DNA of 64,000 nt, taken from the NCBI RefSeq assembly GCF_028476545.1, contig NW_026732025.1, forward strand, positions 350,001 to 414,000. Direction: 5' to 3'. The notes beneath the pieces are model-generated. The model saw nothing but the letters and a program-made list of their open reading frames with translations, ran no database searches and was not told the DNA's origin. Below, piece after piece: positions 50,247 to 64,000 of the stretch. The translations under genes were made by a program, and so were the position numbers. Positions within the stretch are counted from its first letter, which is position 1, and every line of letters begins with the position of its first letter. This stretch comes from Physella acuta. Lineage: Eukaryota; Mollusca; Gastropoda; Physidae.

Positions 50247-50578
50247 CAGTGGCGTAGCGAGGTCGGGTGTTACCCGGTGCGGCACTTAATGGTGTCACCC
50301 CCCCAGAGGCGTTGCGACCATTCCCGGGGACAAGCTTTCAAATTTTCGATTTGCACCCCCCCCCCCTCAAGTTTTCGATTTGCACCCCCCCCCCAAACTT
50401 ACGATTTGCACCCCCTCCTCAAGTTTTCGATTTGCACCCCCCCCCCCCCAAACTTTCGATTTGCACCCCCCCCCCTCAAGTTTTTCTCTATATATTTTGC
50501 TAAGTTTTGCCTTGGTGTCACCCACCTAAATGGTGTCACCCGGTGCGGTCCGCACCCCCCCCCCTCGCTACGCCCCTG
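50247..50578 (+). mobile_element. C-rich hAT-like MITE, 332 bp, exact 8-bp target duplication
   Basis: Ends CAGTGGCGTAGCGAGG and CCTCGCTACGCCCCTG. CATAGGAT flanks both sides (50239-50246 and 50579-50586). The interior has about five modules of TTTCGATTTGCACCCC with C-tracts of different lengths, bracketed by GGTGTCACCC blocks. It aligns end to end with 37416-37746 in reverse. Confidence 0.92.
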
Positions 50579-50586
50579 CATAGGAT

Positions 50587-50879
50587 ATAACCATAACATT
50601 ACTATGTATAAAATAATTACTTGTAACCTCCCCTCCAATGTTAGATGAGTCAGTTATATAATACGCGCAGAAATAATCCTAAGAATATAAAATGTCAGGG
50701 CAAGAACGAAAATTGTTCGAATGTTTGCAGTCAAAGATGTCGAAGACCCCTTGAATAACGAGTGCCCTAGTGAAGGCCTAAGAACAATCTCTTGACTTTC
50801 CTTCATAGCCGCTGTCGACCACCAAAGAGCACTCACTGCCTCTCATAACACCGAATCGTTCACAGTTTCAGACTTGCGA
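50587..50879. other. Unique sequence
   Basis: No gene, repeat or motif was recognised. Confidence 0.5.
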
Positions 50880-51275
50880 TGTTTTTCCGCGTTTGGCGTC
50901 TCAGATAATCGACATTTTTTTTCCTTTACGCCAAACATGCGACATTTCACTCTCTGTTGTCTTCATAGTTTCTACAATAGTCTCCATGCGACTTTTCCTT
51001 GTATGTCGCCATAATAGTTCCAGACATTTCCCGGAATGTCGCAAAAAAGTTTCAGATATGCGACTTTTCCTTGTATGTCCACGTTTCTAAAGCCGACTTT
51101 TCATTGTAAAGTTTCAACATGGGTCTTTTCCTTCTATGTCCTTCAACAGGCGACATTTCCTTCTGTCCAAGTTGTTTCTAAAGGCGACTTTTCCGTTGTT
51201 TTCCGAAGTTTTCACAGGCGATATTTCCCAGAATTTCGCCATAATAGTTTCAGATATGCGACATTTCCCAATCTC
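50880..51275. repeat. Degenerate minisatellite, about 35-45 bp unit
   Basis: About ten diverged copies share ATGCGACTTTTCCTTGTATG and GCCATAATAGTTTCAGA. Open frames through it are not supported as a gene. Confidence 0.75.
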
Positions 51276-52316
<1,041 letters not shown>

Positions 52317-52354
52317 CAGGGGTTTCCAAATATTTGGTCGCGGCGCCCCCTCAA
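52317..52354 (+). mobile_element. hAT-like transposon end fragment
   Basis: CAGGGGTTTCCAAATATTTG followed by GTCGCGGCGCCCCCT matches the style of hAT terminal repeats. No opposite end was seen; the sequence runs straight into a CA array. Confidence 0.4.
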
Positions 52355-52500
52355 ACACACACACACACGCACCTTCACACACTCGTATACTCACGCACAC
52401 GCACACACACACACACACCCACACACACACGCACATACACACACACACGCACGGACACACACACACACGCACATACACACACACGCACGGAAACACACAA
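52355..52500. repeat. (CA)n-type microsatellite, imperfect
   Basis: CACACA runs with GCAC and TACAC interruptions. Thr/His-rich open frames on the plus strand and Val/Cys-rich frames on the minus strand are artefacts. Confidence 0.9.
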
Positions 52501-52612
52501 ACATGATTTTTCTGACTCATGAAGGTAGGCATATATAAAACGTCGAAATTTTTCAAAACGTCGATTTCGATTTTTTTTAAAGACGATTACAATATTTCGT
52601 AAAAGTAAACGA
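52501..52612 (+). mobile_element. Tail fragment of an interspersed repeat also found at 57240
   Basis: TAAAACGTCGAAATTTTT, CGATTTTTTTT, GACGATTACAATATTTCG and TAAAAGTAAACG correspond in order to 57280-57365. Both copies follow a CA-rich tract. Family unknown. Confidence 0.55.
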
Positions 52613-52788
52613 TGAATGTAGCAGAAGTAAAGCTATTATTTAGAATTTAGACTAAACATACAACTTTTAAGATGTAATATGGCAGATGAAACCGCTATGT
52701 GTTTGGGTCTCCCAACTATATGCTGTCCTACTGATTGAAGTAGTAAACCATTAGCATTAGCAAGCAAGTTCCTCTTGAAAGCTAGTGA

Positions 52789-52977
52789 TCCATTTAGCAG
52801 ATGAAGTAGAGTTTTATATTTTTCTTGACCTCTGCATATGAAGAGATAATGTGGTCAGCACTTTGCCATTCCGCGTTTACTTTCCCAACCGTAAATCAGA
52901 TACCCATCAGAGCTGGGTCGAATGCCCGATCTCGAAACCTAGCAGCCAACCGTACTACCACTCGACCACTTCGTCCC
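52789..52977 (-). mobile_element. tRNA-derived SINE copy
   Basis: Reverse-oriented: AGCAGATGAAGTAGAGTTTT, GAGATAATGTGGTCAGCACT, CAGATACCCATCAGAGCTGG, and a head with ACTACCACTCGACCAC. The body is well preserved. Confidence 0.85.
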
Positions 52978-53479
52978 ATCAGTATCAAGTAGAGTACACA
53001 TGATAATAATGTGTTTTTTTTTAATGTCTCAATTTAAGTCTTACAATAAAAACATTCTACTTTCATATGAGTAGGTCCATACTTATTTCTTTTTTTTTGT
53101 GCCTCAGGCATGTAATTTACAGCGTCAGTTTGCCTTGTCATGTTAGCAATAGTTTTACAGTTTTCATAATCGACTTGTGAGGACTGATACAGATTTACAA
53201 TGGTAATATTGTGCTTCTTTATCACACGTACTTTCATTCATTGAAAATAGTTCATTTATAAATTATACAAAACGTCTAATTTCAATTTTTAAAACCTGAA
53301 AATGTAAATATTTTATAAAATCCTGAATGGAATGATGCCGCTATTCAATTTGAATTGTGAATGTACGAGCACATAAAACACTTTAAATAAGTTCATGGGA
53401 TACGGAGTGATTAAGATAAAAAAATACCCCCACCCCTCCTCCCCACTTTCATTACTGAGTATAAAGAGTAAAAAAATAT
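52978..53479. other. Unique AT-rich sequence
   Basis: No gene, repeat or motif was recognised. Confidence 0.5.
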
Positions 53480-53800
53480 AAATGGCCGTTCATCAGCCCG
53501 GGGGTCAAACTCTCGCTGAAACTGAGCGACCGTCTGTGGAACACGCTGGGGGAGGTACCCACGCAGACAAGACAGACCACGTGACGTGGAGCGCCACCAG
53601 ACATGCTGGGGTCGTCAGAGGCTAGCAGACGTAGTCGCCATTTTGTTTGCTCAACAGATCAAGTAACGCCGTGTGGATTTCTGCCGTAACCCAACTCGTC
53701 CAGTTTTGGCAAATAAGACATTGATCAGATAGCTGCCTCGGTGGTGCCGCCATTGATCAGATGGCGGGCTGCCTTGGTGGTGCAGGATTTAAGGGGTGGG
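53480..53800. promoter_or_regulatory. Candidate regulatory island
   Basis: GC-rich DNA with CACGTGACGTGG (53578-53589), which combines an E-box and a CRE half, and CGCCATTTTG (53636-53645), a YY1-like word. TGATCAGAT occurs twice near 53722 and 53753. No adjacent exon was recognised. Confidence 0.35.
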
Positions 53801-54307
53801 GGGGAAGTTTTCATTTTATTTGATTGTCCCTGAAAATAGATCCATTAATTATCCGAGTGGCATTGCCGCTTCATTAAAGATCTGAGTTTTTTTTAGTTGC
53901 CCCTGAGACGACGCCCCCTCTGCCACTAGTTTCAAAGATTTAGACCCTTTCCCTCCATTTGTATCGGGTTTTTAAAATTTGTTTCTTTAATTTTGTACTA
54001 GCTTATTAATGATTTCAAAATGATTAATCGAATTAAATTAGCTATTGGTAATTTAACTATTATAATGAAAATTCATTTTCGTACTTTACTCCCTCAGATA
54101 ATTTGCACCAAATTGGACAAAAGAGTTGATTCATACCATCATACCACTGTAAGGTGCGCTTTTTTGAATGATCAAATTTTTAAGTGAATGTGACTTTTTG
54201 AGTAATCGAATGTAACTGATTGAAACTTGGATGTATCGGTTTAAATGAGCAAATGTAGCTCGAACGTGGCCCACTTAATGAACGAATGAAGTTAAATAAG
54301 TAACCGA
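53801..54307. other. Unique AT-rich sequence
   Basis: No gene, repeat or motif was recognised. Confidence 0.5.
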
Positions 54308-55215
54308 CTTAGCTTTACCAACACCCTCATCACCGTCATCCCAGGCCACAGCTAGGAAGAAATAAACCGTCTACAGCCGTCTCCCTACACCGTCAACATT
54401 GTCATCCCAGTCCACAGCTAGGAAGAAATAAACCGTCTACAGCCGTCTCCCTACACCGTCATCCCAGGCCACAGCTAGGAAGAAATAAACCGTCTACAGC
54501 CGTCTCCCTACACCGTCATCAAAGACCACGGCTAGGAAGAAATAAACCGTCTACAACCGTCTACCTACACCGTCATCATTGTCAACCCAGTCCACAACTA
54601 GGAAGAAATAAACCGTCTACAGCCGTCTCCCTACACCGTCATCAAAGACCACGGCTAGGAAGAAATAAACCGTCTACAACCGTCTACCTACACCGTCATC
54701 ATTGTCAACCCAGTCCACAACTAGGAAGAAATAAACCGTCTACCTACACCGTCATCCCAGGCCACAACTAGGAAGAAATAAACCGTCTACAGCCGTCTCC
54801 CTACACCGTCATCCCAGTCCACAACTAGGAAGAAATAAACCGTCTACAGCCGTCTCCCTACACCGTCATCAAAGACCACGGCTAGGAAGAAATAAACCGT
54901 CTACAACCGTCTACCTACACCGTCATCATTGTCAACCCAGTCCACAACTAGGAAGAAATAAACCGTCTACCTACACCGTCATCCCAGGCCACAGCTAGGA
55001 AGAAATAAACCGTCTACAGTCGTCTCCCTACACCGTCAATATTGTCAACCCAGTCCACAACTAGGAAGAAATAAACCGTCTACCTACACCGTCATCCCAG
55101 GCCATAGCTAGGAAGAAATAAACCGACTACAGTCGTCTACCTGCACCGTCATGCCAGACCACAGCTAGGAAGAAATAAACCGTCTACAACCGTCTACCTA
55201 CACCGTCAACATTGT
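54308..55215. repeat. 57-bp minisatellite, about 15 units
   Basis: Units combine GCTAGGAAGAAATAAACCGT with CTACAGCCGTCTCCCTACAC and CGTCATCCCAGGCCACA. Variants either carry an added ATTGTCAACCC segment or lack the second CCGTCTAC. Unit types recur in fixed order, showing higher-order duplication. Confidence 0.93.
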
Positions 55216-55657
<442 letters not shown>

Positions 55658-55809
55658 GTGTAATATATCACTCATTAGCTTCCTTGTCCTGAAGACGATT
55701 TGACGGTTGCACAATATACGATGGTGCCTTGGGGCGATAGAACACGAGGGCCGGTGACGGTTTGCCGAAAAGTCTACAGAAAGGGGGTCAAAACTGACCT
55801 CGACTGACC

Positions 55810-56600
55810 GGCGCCTTATATGGGCTATTTTACGAAAGAAAGTTTCCTCCGACGACCCCCCTTGAAATTTTGTGAGGTGATAGGAGAATGCCTTGGGGTG
55901 TCACAAAAAACTCGCCAGGTCCGGGAAAAATCGGGAAATAGGTAAAAACTGACCAGTCGTATTTCCCTATATAATCTTTGTATTTTATGGGGAAAACAGA
56001 GGGTAATTTCAAAACGGATTTTATGGCACTTGCCCTCTATACATCTGGCTAATTTTTGGCATGCTTATAGGTAGATGGCTTGGCCGTAGGGCAGACCTGT
56101 CGGTTTCACTCAAAGCCCTCGACGAGGACTAAAAAATTACCGCGAGTGAAATTCTCTTTATATGAGCTCTATTACGAAAAAAAATTTCCGACGACGACCC
56201 CCCTTGAAATTTTGTGAGATGGTAGGAGAACGCCTTGGGGTGTCACAAAAAACTCGCCATGTCCGGGAAAAATCGGGAAATGGGTCAAAACTGACCAGTT
56301 GTATTTCCCTATATAATCTTTGTATTTTATGGGAAAAACAGGGAATTTTCAACACATTTTTTTGGTTACTTAACCTCTGTATATCATGCTAATGTTTTGC
56401 ATACACCTCTATAGATGACTAGGCCGTATGGAAAACCTGTTGTTCAGACTCAAAGCCCTCGACCAGAGCTAAAATATGACCGCGAGTGAAATTCTCCTTA
56501 TATGAGATATATATACTAATAAATTGACGAACGATCCCCTTAATATTATTTGAGGTCGTGGACCCTGGAGGATAACGAAAAAACTTTATTCCCGTCGGAA
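55810..56600. repeat. 341-bp tandem unit, two copies plus a diverged third
   Basis: CCTTATATG-like starts lie at 55814, 56156 and 56496, giving periods of 342 and 340. Shared blocks include GACGACCCCCCTTGAAATTT, CCTTGGGGTGTCACAAAAAA, TTTCCCTATATAATCTTTGT and CAAAGCCCTCGAC. The third copy diverges after about 100 bases. Long monomers of this length are satellite-like or belong to a larger mobile element that ends near 57365. Confidence 0.88.
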
Positions 56601-56809
56601 AATGCCATTGTAGTCGTTAAATATGTTCATATATCGTATTTTCTTATATATGCATAGCAACTGTTTGTTTAAAATAAACCGAGAGTGATCTCCCCTAAAC
56701 TTTCTCGAATATTTTTATATAAAACTACAGGGGATGGGAACTCGGGCTATAGACATGATTTTTAATCCATTTTAAATACTTAAAGTTTTAAAAATAGAAT
56801 AAAATCTCG

Positions 56810-57365
56810 TAGACAAATTAATTGCACACCAAGTGAACGCGAAATAAAAAAGCGCATAATAGTGCGCAATATTATTATTACTTTTAAAATTTACATTAGT
56901 TTTTTGAGAAATCGGAAGTAGCGTAAATTACTACTTCCTGTCAACGGAAATTACTCAAAATTTAACAGAAGGTAGAGAATTAGATCTTTTACTTACATGT
57001 GAAATTTCATTTATCTATCTGAAATAGTACTCAAGTTATAGGCTTTTGAAAAATTCAAAGTAGAAAAAGTACCACTTCCGGTTGTCGGAAATCGCTCAAA
57101 AGTTGATACGGATCTACGATTTTGATAAAATACTTATATATGAAATTTCATCAACCTAGCTGTAACGGTACTCAAGTTATCGTGTTTACACACGGACAGA
57201 CAGACAGACAGACAGACACACACACACACAGACATACGGACAAGATTGCAAAATTATGTTTTTCCGTATCAGTGAGGTGTAAAACGTCGAGATTTGTAAA
57301 AATCTCGATTTTTTTTTTTGCACGATTACAATACTTTCTCTATACTACGTATATACGAGAAAGTA
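56810..57365 (+). mobile_element. Interspersed repeat with terminal hairpin, family unknown
   Basis: Holds two copies of GAAATTTCAT...GTACTCAAGTTAT about 160 bp apart, then ACAGACAGACAGACAG and CACACA runs, then a tail that reappears at 52501. It ends in an inverted repeat: TACTTTCTC (57332-57340) pairs with GAGAAAGTA (57357-57365). 56817-56867 resembles 16201-16250. These features mark an old mobile element, but I cannot assign a class. Confidence 0.55.
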
Positions 57366-59324
<1,959 letters not shown>

Positions 59325-59565
59325 TATTAATAACCAAAGTATTCGCTTCATTCATGTCAAAGTATTCGCTTCATTCATGTCAAAGTATTCGCTTCATTCA
59401 TGTCAAAGTATTCGCTTCATTCATGTCAAAGGATTCGCTTCATTCATGTCAAAGTATTCGCTTCATTCATGTCAAAGTATTCGCTTCATTCATGTCAAAG
59501 TATTCGCTTCATTCATGTCAAAGTATTCGCTTCATTAATGTTAAAGTAGTAGCTTCATTTATATT
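59325..59565. repeat. 23-bp minisatellite, about 9-10 units
   Basis: The unit is GTATTCGCTTCATTCATGTC plus AAA, with a 23-bp period (59341, 59364, 59387). The last units are diverged. The 133-codon open frame through it cycles three reading phases and is an artefact. Unrelated in sequence to the array at 7820. Confidence 0.93.
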
Positions 59566-59920
59566 AAAAAACGTTAATTATTTATTTGTTCATGTAAAGG
59601 TAGTCGTTCTATATTTAGGTTTGGTTAACACGACGTTTTACGCAGTAAGACGATGGTACTGATATTTTTTATTCACATTTGGTGCAGGCTTTAAATTAGG
59701 CTGTCGGTGTATCAAAACCACAAGTAAGGAATCCTGCACCATAATAGCAACCTTATACCCATTAACAAATTTGCATTTCAGTTATAAAATAAAGACGCGC
59801 AAAAATGAAGCGAATAGATACTTTGACAATTAAATAATGCTTGTCACGTTTTTAAAGGACAAACTGGAGTTGTGGTTGGTGATTGGAGGCGAGAGTGTGA
59901 TGGTGTAATTACCTTTTCAA
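59566..59920. other. Unique AT-rich sequence
   Basis: No gene, repeat or motif was recognised. Confidence 0.5.
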
Positions 59921-60075
59921 ACCTGGCGGTCTATAGGGCAGATGGATTAGAGTTTACCTGTTACTGTAACCTCGGATATCTAGAAGGAGCTGGGTGGACT
60001 TGGCGAAATCTTATAACACGAGTACGTGATCCAAACGCTCAACTTTCAGGCATGCAGTCAAGTGCTCTAACCCCC
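59921..60075 (-). mobile_element. tRNA-derived SINE, internally shortened copy
   Basis: ACCTGGCGGTCTATAGGGCA and GATGGATTAGAGTTTACCTG mark the 3' side; GGAGCTGGGTGGACT marks the body. The segment between them is shorter than in 32826 and the head is diverged. Confidence 0.7.
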
Positions 60076-60277
60076 CTGGCATGCCGTCCCCATAGTCGGT
60101 GTAGCGGTCCCTCTAACCACGTGGGTGGGGGGTGTCTACGGAGATACTTATATACACAATTTAAGGGCCAGGGGTGGTTCAAACCCTCTCAATGCTGTGT
60201 TCTGTCATGTTTGCATGCTCCATTGACATCGTCATCTTTTAACCTCAGTATTGTCTAAAAATTGTGTAAAATTTCCC

Positions 60278-60505
60278 TTTTCAAACCTGACGGTCTATAG
60301 GGCAAGTGACGTTGAGTTCACATGTTTCTGTGACCTCGGCATAAGAAGAGATAGTGTGTTCAGCACTATGCCCAGCCGCCTTTACTTTCCCTAACGTGAG
60401 TTAGGTACCCATCAGAGTTGGGTGGACTCAGGGACGGTCTACTGACTTGAACCAGGATTCGAACTCGAAACTTACGGGTTAGCAGTCCAGCTCTCTACCG
60501 CTAAC
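60278..60505 (-). mobile_element. tRNA-derived SINE copy, near full length
   Basis: TTTTCAAACCTGACGGTCTA, TCAGCACTATGCCCAGC, CTAACGTGAGTTAGGTACCC, ATCAGAGTTGGGTGGACTCA and a head with CAGGATTCGAACTCGA and CTCTCTACCGCTAAC. It lies 200 bp from the copy at 59921 in the same orientation, with a similar 3' end. Confidence 0.88.
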
Positions 60506-60601
60506 AAGAGAAAAAAAATGTTTACCTACTACTACAATGCAAGTTAGATCCAACGCACAAGAAGATATCAAGAAAAACACAAACTGTTTAGCAAAAGTCA
60601 C

Positions 60602-60607
60602 TTTATT
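60602..60607 (-). terminator. Candidate poly(A) signal of the right-edge gene
   Basis: TTTATT on the plus strand is AATAAA on the minus strand, within AACAATAAAGTGAC. It would end a 3' UTR of about 1.9 kb after the stop at 62525. The choice among possible signals is an inference. Confidence 0.35.
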
Positions 60608-62524
60608 GTTTTATAAAAAAAAAATCATTCAGTTACCACAACACACGTGCATATGGAAAAGTAAAATCATCTTTCCACCTTTTGAAATAAAACAAACTAA
60701 ATTAATATGGCTTTGGTGAAATACTGTAGGTATTCTTTAGTCCTCATCAAATGACCTTGTACAGGTGTATATAAGGTGTATGAGTGACCTTAAACAACTT
60801 TGGTGGCAGATGGTTAAGTTATGATGTAACTTTGTTGCTTACTTATGTATTACTAAGTAATATAATTCTACACCACGGTAAGTCATAATCTGTGGATGTT
60901 CCATTAGAGGCAAGCAAAAAAAAAATGTATGAAAATAATATAAACACCTTATTTATAAATTAAGATATGATGTGTAAATGATTATGTGATTTTATCATAA
61001 ACAAAAATACAAATATTTTAAAAACACATAAATGAAATGGTACTGTTGATGATGATACTGTACCTCAAAAAGTTAAAAATAAATAAATTCAAACCTGTAT
61101 AAAAGAATACAACGGTGCATTTTTTCTAAGTGTAAATTAAATAATAATAAAAAAATAGTTTCTTTAAAAGTTTTTGATCAAACGAAGTATAAATGATAAA
61201 AAAAGAATATTTTTGAATGTTGGCAACAGACAGGTGAGATGACACAAGTTAGGTATCACAGAAATGCTGGGACTGAGTTCTAGGAAACCAAACTCTAATG
61301 ATCAGAGCTTGATTAGCTGAGGTTCCCACTCATAATTAGCCGACTTGAGTTGCTCAAACTCAAAGATGGATAGACCTATTGGAGCCTGATGGTTACAGAT
61401 CAACACTACTGCCCCTACTCTACTTAAGAGTTAAGGTAGCATCCCTGCTGTTCTATCAAAGAGTTACTAAACAAATCAAAGAGCTCTAACAGCTCTACAT
61501 TTTATAAAACTTACTAACCGGTAAGTAAATCTTTTGATGTAATGGCCAGTTTGATCTAATCACATTTTTACAAACGTTCTTTAAAAAAATAAGTTCAACA
61601 TCATTAAAAACAAAATACTACTAGGTTGGAATAATTTTGAGAAAGAATGTATTGGAAAAAAAAACCCAATCTCAATCACATGTTAAAACGAGTAAAGTAC
61701 CCTTTTCTGACCTAAAGTTCATTAACTTCTATGAAATAGGTATGGACTGTGGTCAGCATGACACCTAGTAGCCCTTACTTCCCCTGATTCCAACAGGTAT
61801 CTCTTACAACAAGGTAAACAGAAGGAATCGAACTCTTGACTTACTGGTAAGAAGCTGCACTCTACCATTCAACCACATTGTCCCACAAATTACAAAACCG
61901 TTTTCTCTCTATCTATTTAAGCTTAGCAGCTCAAAAATATAAACACATAATTTTAAAAAATTGGATCAGGAAAATTGTTATTTACAAAACTGAAGCAACC
62001 AATTCAAGTATATAAAATTCAAATATAAGGCATAAGACATTGTGAAAGTATGTTGGATTTCCTGTCATCAATGATTTGTGCTGGTCAAATAATATCTCAC
62101 TAAGAAAAATGTTAAAAAATGTAAATAGGCCTGTTTAGTCATGTGATGTGTGTGCCATGCAAGTTCATCAAAGAAAGGTAGACGAGTTCGACACTGACAC
62201 ACATCTTCAGATCCATCTTTACCCCCACAAACCAGTGTGTGGCTTCACCACAGTCACCCACACAATGCTATGGACAATTATCACAACTTGTTGGCCAAAC
62301 CACTGGCAATACTATCAGCAACCACATCCCACTCAACTCTCCCTAGCTCTTAACTCTCAATAGCTCTCTCAACTCTTGCTAGCTCTCTCAACTCTCTTGC
62401 TAGCTCTCTCTCAACACAAACGTATCACTCATTAGGTTCTCCTGTCATTTACATTTCTCACAGGTGATGGCGCCACTTCTTTAATGCCATGAGTGGAGAG
62501 AGTCAAATCTTTGGGAACCAGAGG
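60608..62524 (-). other. Possible 3' UTR of the right-edge gene
   Basis: AT-rich DNA without (TA)n arrays, unlike the rest of the window. It contains one diverged SINE and a short GCTAGCTCTCTCAACTCTT repeat at 62340-62415. UTR status rests only on its position between the stop codon and a candidate poly(A) signal. Confidence 0.35.
61685..61886 (-). mobile_element. tRNA-derived SINE, diverged copy
   Basis: TGGTCAGCATGACACCTAGT, CCAACAGGTATC and a head with GAATCGAACTCTTGACTTAC and CTCTACCATTCAACCAC. It is more diverged than the copies at 52789 and 60278 and so probably older. Confidence 0.6.
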
Positions 62525-62628
62525 TCAAGACGCCAGGTTAAAATAGGATTGTCCAGCTTCCCACATGTCATAAGGGAACCTCAAGGTGAAGGCCATCCTG
62601 TTCTCACTGTCACGGATTTCCTTGTTAT
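62525..62628 (-). CDS. Terminal coding exon of an unrecognised conserved-looking protein
   Basis: Read on the minus strand, the exon follows an acceptor (TTTTTTTACTTGAACCAG just above 62628) and ends at TGA (62525-62527). It completes the codon left open by the 55-nt exon at 63847 and encodes 33 further residues, including ENRMAFTLRFPYDMWEAG and the terminus YFNLAS. The mixed aromatic, acidic and basic composition and the in-frame splice joining are what a real exon shows, and differ from the repeat frames elsewhere. I cannot name the family. Another exon could lie in the 1.2-kb intron, but none is needed for frame. Confidence 0.65.
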
Positions 62629-63846
62629 CTGGTTCAAGTAAAAAAACAAAAGTCATCAACACTTTAGACATTACTTGCATCCAGCATATGGTTAGTACAG
62701 CATAGTTTGGTTTGTTGTACTTGAAAGTTAAACACTAGCAAGAAAAATGTGTTTGACTGGTGAGGTTGTCTAATGAAAACTTCAGCAAATCAAGAAATGT
62801 ATGAGGAGAGTAAAAAATCTGAAGGTGATTCTTTTGTCTTATTGATTAAGTGTGTATTGTACCAGATTGATTTACTTTAAAGTGTTGAGTGCCACCTAGT
62901 TTGCATAATGATAATCACAATGCTAGTGAAAACATAAAGCAGTAACTTTTTACTTCTTTTATCTAGTGTAAAGCATTAACAATGAGCAAATTTGTTCTAG
63001 CATTTGAAAAGTTGTATTAGTTAAGTACTGTCTTTGGCTGACTGATTATAAATTTGCCAGAAAAAAACAAACAACTAAACAGAAAGTCTGTGATAAAAAG
63101 ATCTACCCTAAAAATAAACCAAACATAAAAAAAGGGTAAAAAAAAAAAGCATGCACAGGCCTAACCAGGGATAACCACACCATGCTAATCTGTTGCTAAT
63201 CCACTACTTGTATACAATGGCTGTTAGGTATCTACATTGTACACAGCAACTCAGCAGGTTGCATTACATTAGTTGCAGCCCCAGCTGAAGACACCCCCTT
63301 CTCATTGCAGATACCAGTACCCCCACCTATAATCAAGGCAGTCCCCCCTAACACCACCTTTCACCCCAAACCCCCCCCCCCCCCCAGTGTTTACTTTTCC
63401 AGCTGCTACTGCACATACTCCCACCAATCATCAAAAAATTAATGATCCCCCTAACTTCTCTATTAGGCAAATACCAGTGGGTAAGGTTTGACACAAGAGG
63501 GAGGGGTACCTCCCCACCCCTCCCCTGATTCAGGTAAAAATAGGAGAAGCTCAGCCTTGGTAAACATCTAGTCGGCAATAGTTGGGTGTAACTGCCACAA
63601 TCAGCCCAAACACAAATATTTTCTCATTCAGGAGAAATGAAGGTATATCTTCATCAACTTCTTCTTTTCATTTGTCACTCCGTCATCTCAACACACACCC
63701 CCACCAGCAGACAGCCGGCTGACATTTTTTTTTTTGGTCAACAAAAATATTTGTCTAAGAGAACTAACAGGGTAAGTAGACTAATAAGGGTAGAAACTGA
63801 AAAGGTTTGGCAACTAAGGCCACACCATGCAAACCTTGGTTCTTAC
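62629..63846 (-). other. Intron between the last two exons
   Basis: Minus-strand donor GTAAGA (just below 63847) and acceptor CAG (just above 62628). The content is AT-rich with a C-run at about 63370. No further exon was recognised. Confidence 0.6.
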
Positions 63847-63901
63847 TTTTCTTGACGGAGGACGGCATCAACTTGGACTGGTGGAGCTCCAGCTGTCTCT
63901 C
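63847..63901 (-). CDS. Penultimate coding exon, 55 nt, same gene
   Basis: On the minus strand TTTTCTCTCACAG precedes the exon and GTAAGAACC follows it, giving good splice consensus on both sides. The 55 nt encode ERQLELHQSKLMPSSVKK plus one base, so the next exon must supply two bases, as 62628 does. The charged Gln/Leu-rich start suggests the end of a helix or coiled coil. Upstream exons lie beyond the window. Confidence 0.65.
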
Positions 63902-64000
63902 CTGTGAGAGAAAACATTCTCTATTTACACTTTTTTTCATTCACGTCATAATGAGGACAAAAATACATTCAAAATAACCATTGTAAAAATATTGCTTTCT

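Overview
The window is eukaryotic, AT-rich and very repeat-dense. Most of it is minisatellite or satellite arrays, AT microsatellites, small DNA transposons and tRNA-derived SINE copies. No bacterial-style gene organisation, CRISPR array, rRNA or retroelement reading frame was recognised. The SINE family, the dense minisatellites and the C-rich MITEs suggest a lophotrochozoan, probably a gastropod mollusc. That placement is an inference from repeat style, not from a marker gene.

Layout. 0.1-2.8 kb: 67-bp higher-order array. 3-7.8 kb: mostly unique AT-rich DNA with a few small duplications. 7.8-14.6 kb: a very long 23-bp array of about 294 units. 15.6-16.9 kb: an old composite interspersed repeat. 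17-19.5 kb: a G-rich minisatellite and a 42-bp array. 19.55-19.82 kb: a CpG-rich island with ETS, NRF1, E-box and RFX-half motifs that looks like a promoter. 21-23.5 kb: small degenerate minisatellites. 23.88-25.48 kb: a complete-ended Ginger-like DNA transposon that carries a 237-residue zinc-finger/Cys-rich protein but no integrase core. 28.7-30.5 kb: a 30/31-bp array. 36-38 kb: two different hAT-like MITEs, each with an exact 8-bp target duplication. 38.5-39.2 kb and 45.0-45.4 kb: two unrelated 21-bp arrays. 44-45 kb: an RFX X-box and a YY1-type motif. 45.5 and 50.2 kb: further members of the C-rich MITE family. 54.3-55.2 kb: 57-bp array. 55.8-57.4 kb: a 341-bp tandem unit followed by a hairpin-ended interspersed repeat. 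59.3 kb: another 23-bp array. 59.9-61.9 kb: SINE copies.

The only host gene I can support lies at the right edge on the minus strand. A 55-nt exon (63847-63901) and a terminal coding exon (62525-62628) join in frame through consensus splice sites and end in a stop. A candidate poly(A) signal at 60602 would give a 3' UTR of about 1.9 kb. I do not recognise the protein, and its N-terminal part lies beyond the window.

No set of genes working together is visible. The most distinctive objects are the Ginger-like element with its palindromic GGCCGGCC-rich ends, the 23-bp array whose every consensus unit carries GGTTACC, and the hAT-like MITEs with internal modules of poly-C. All copy numbers, periods and alignments were read by eye.
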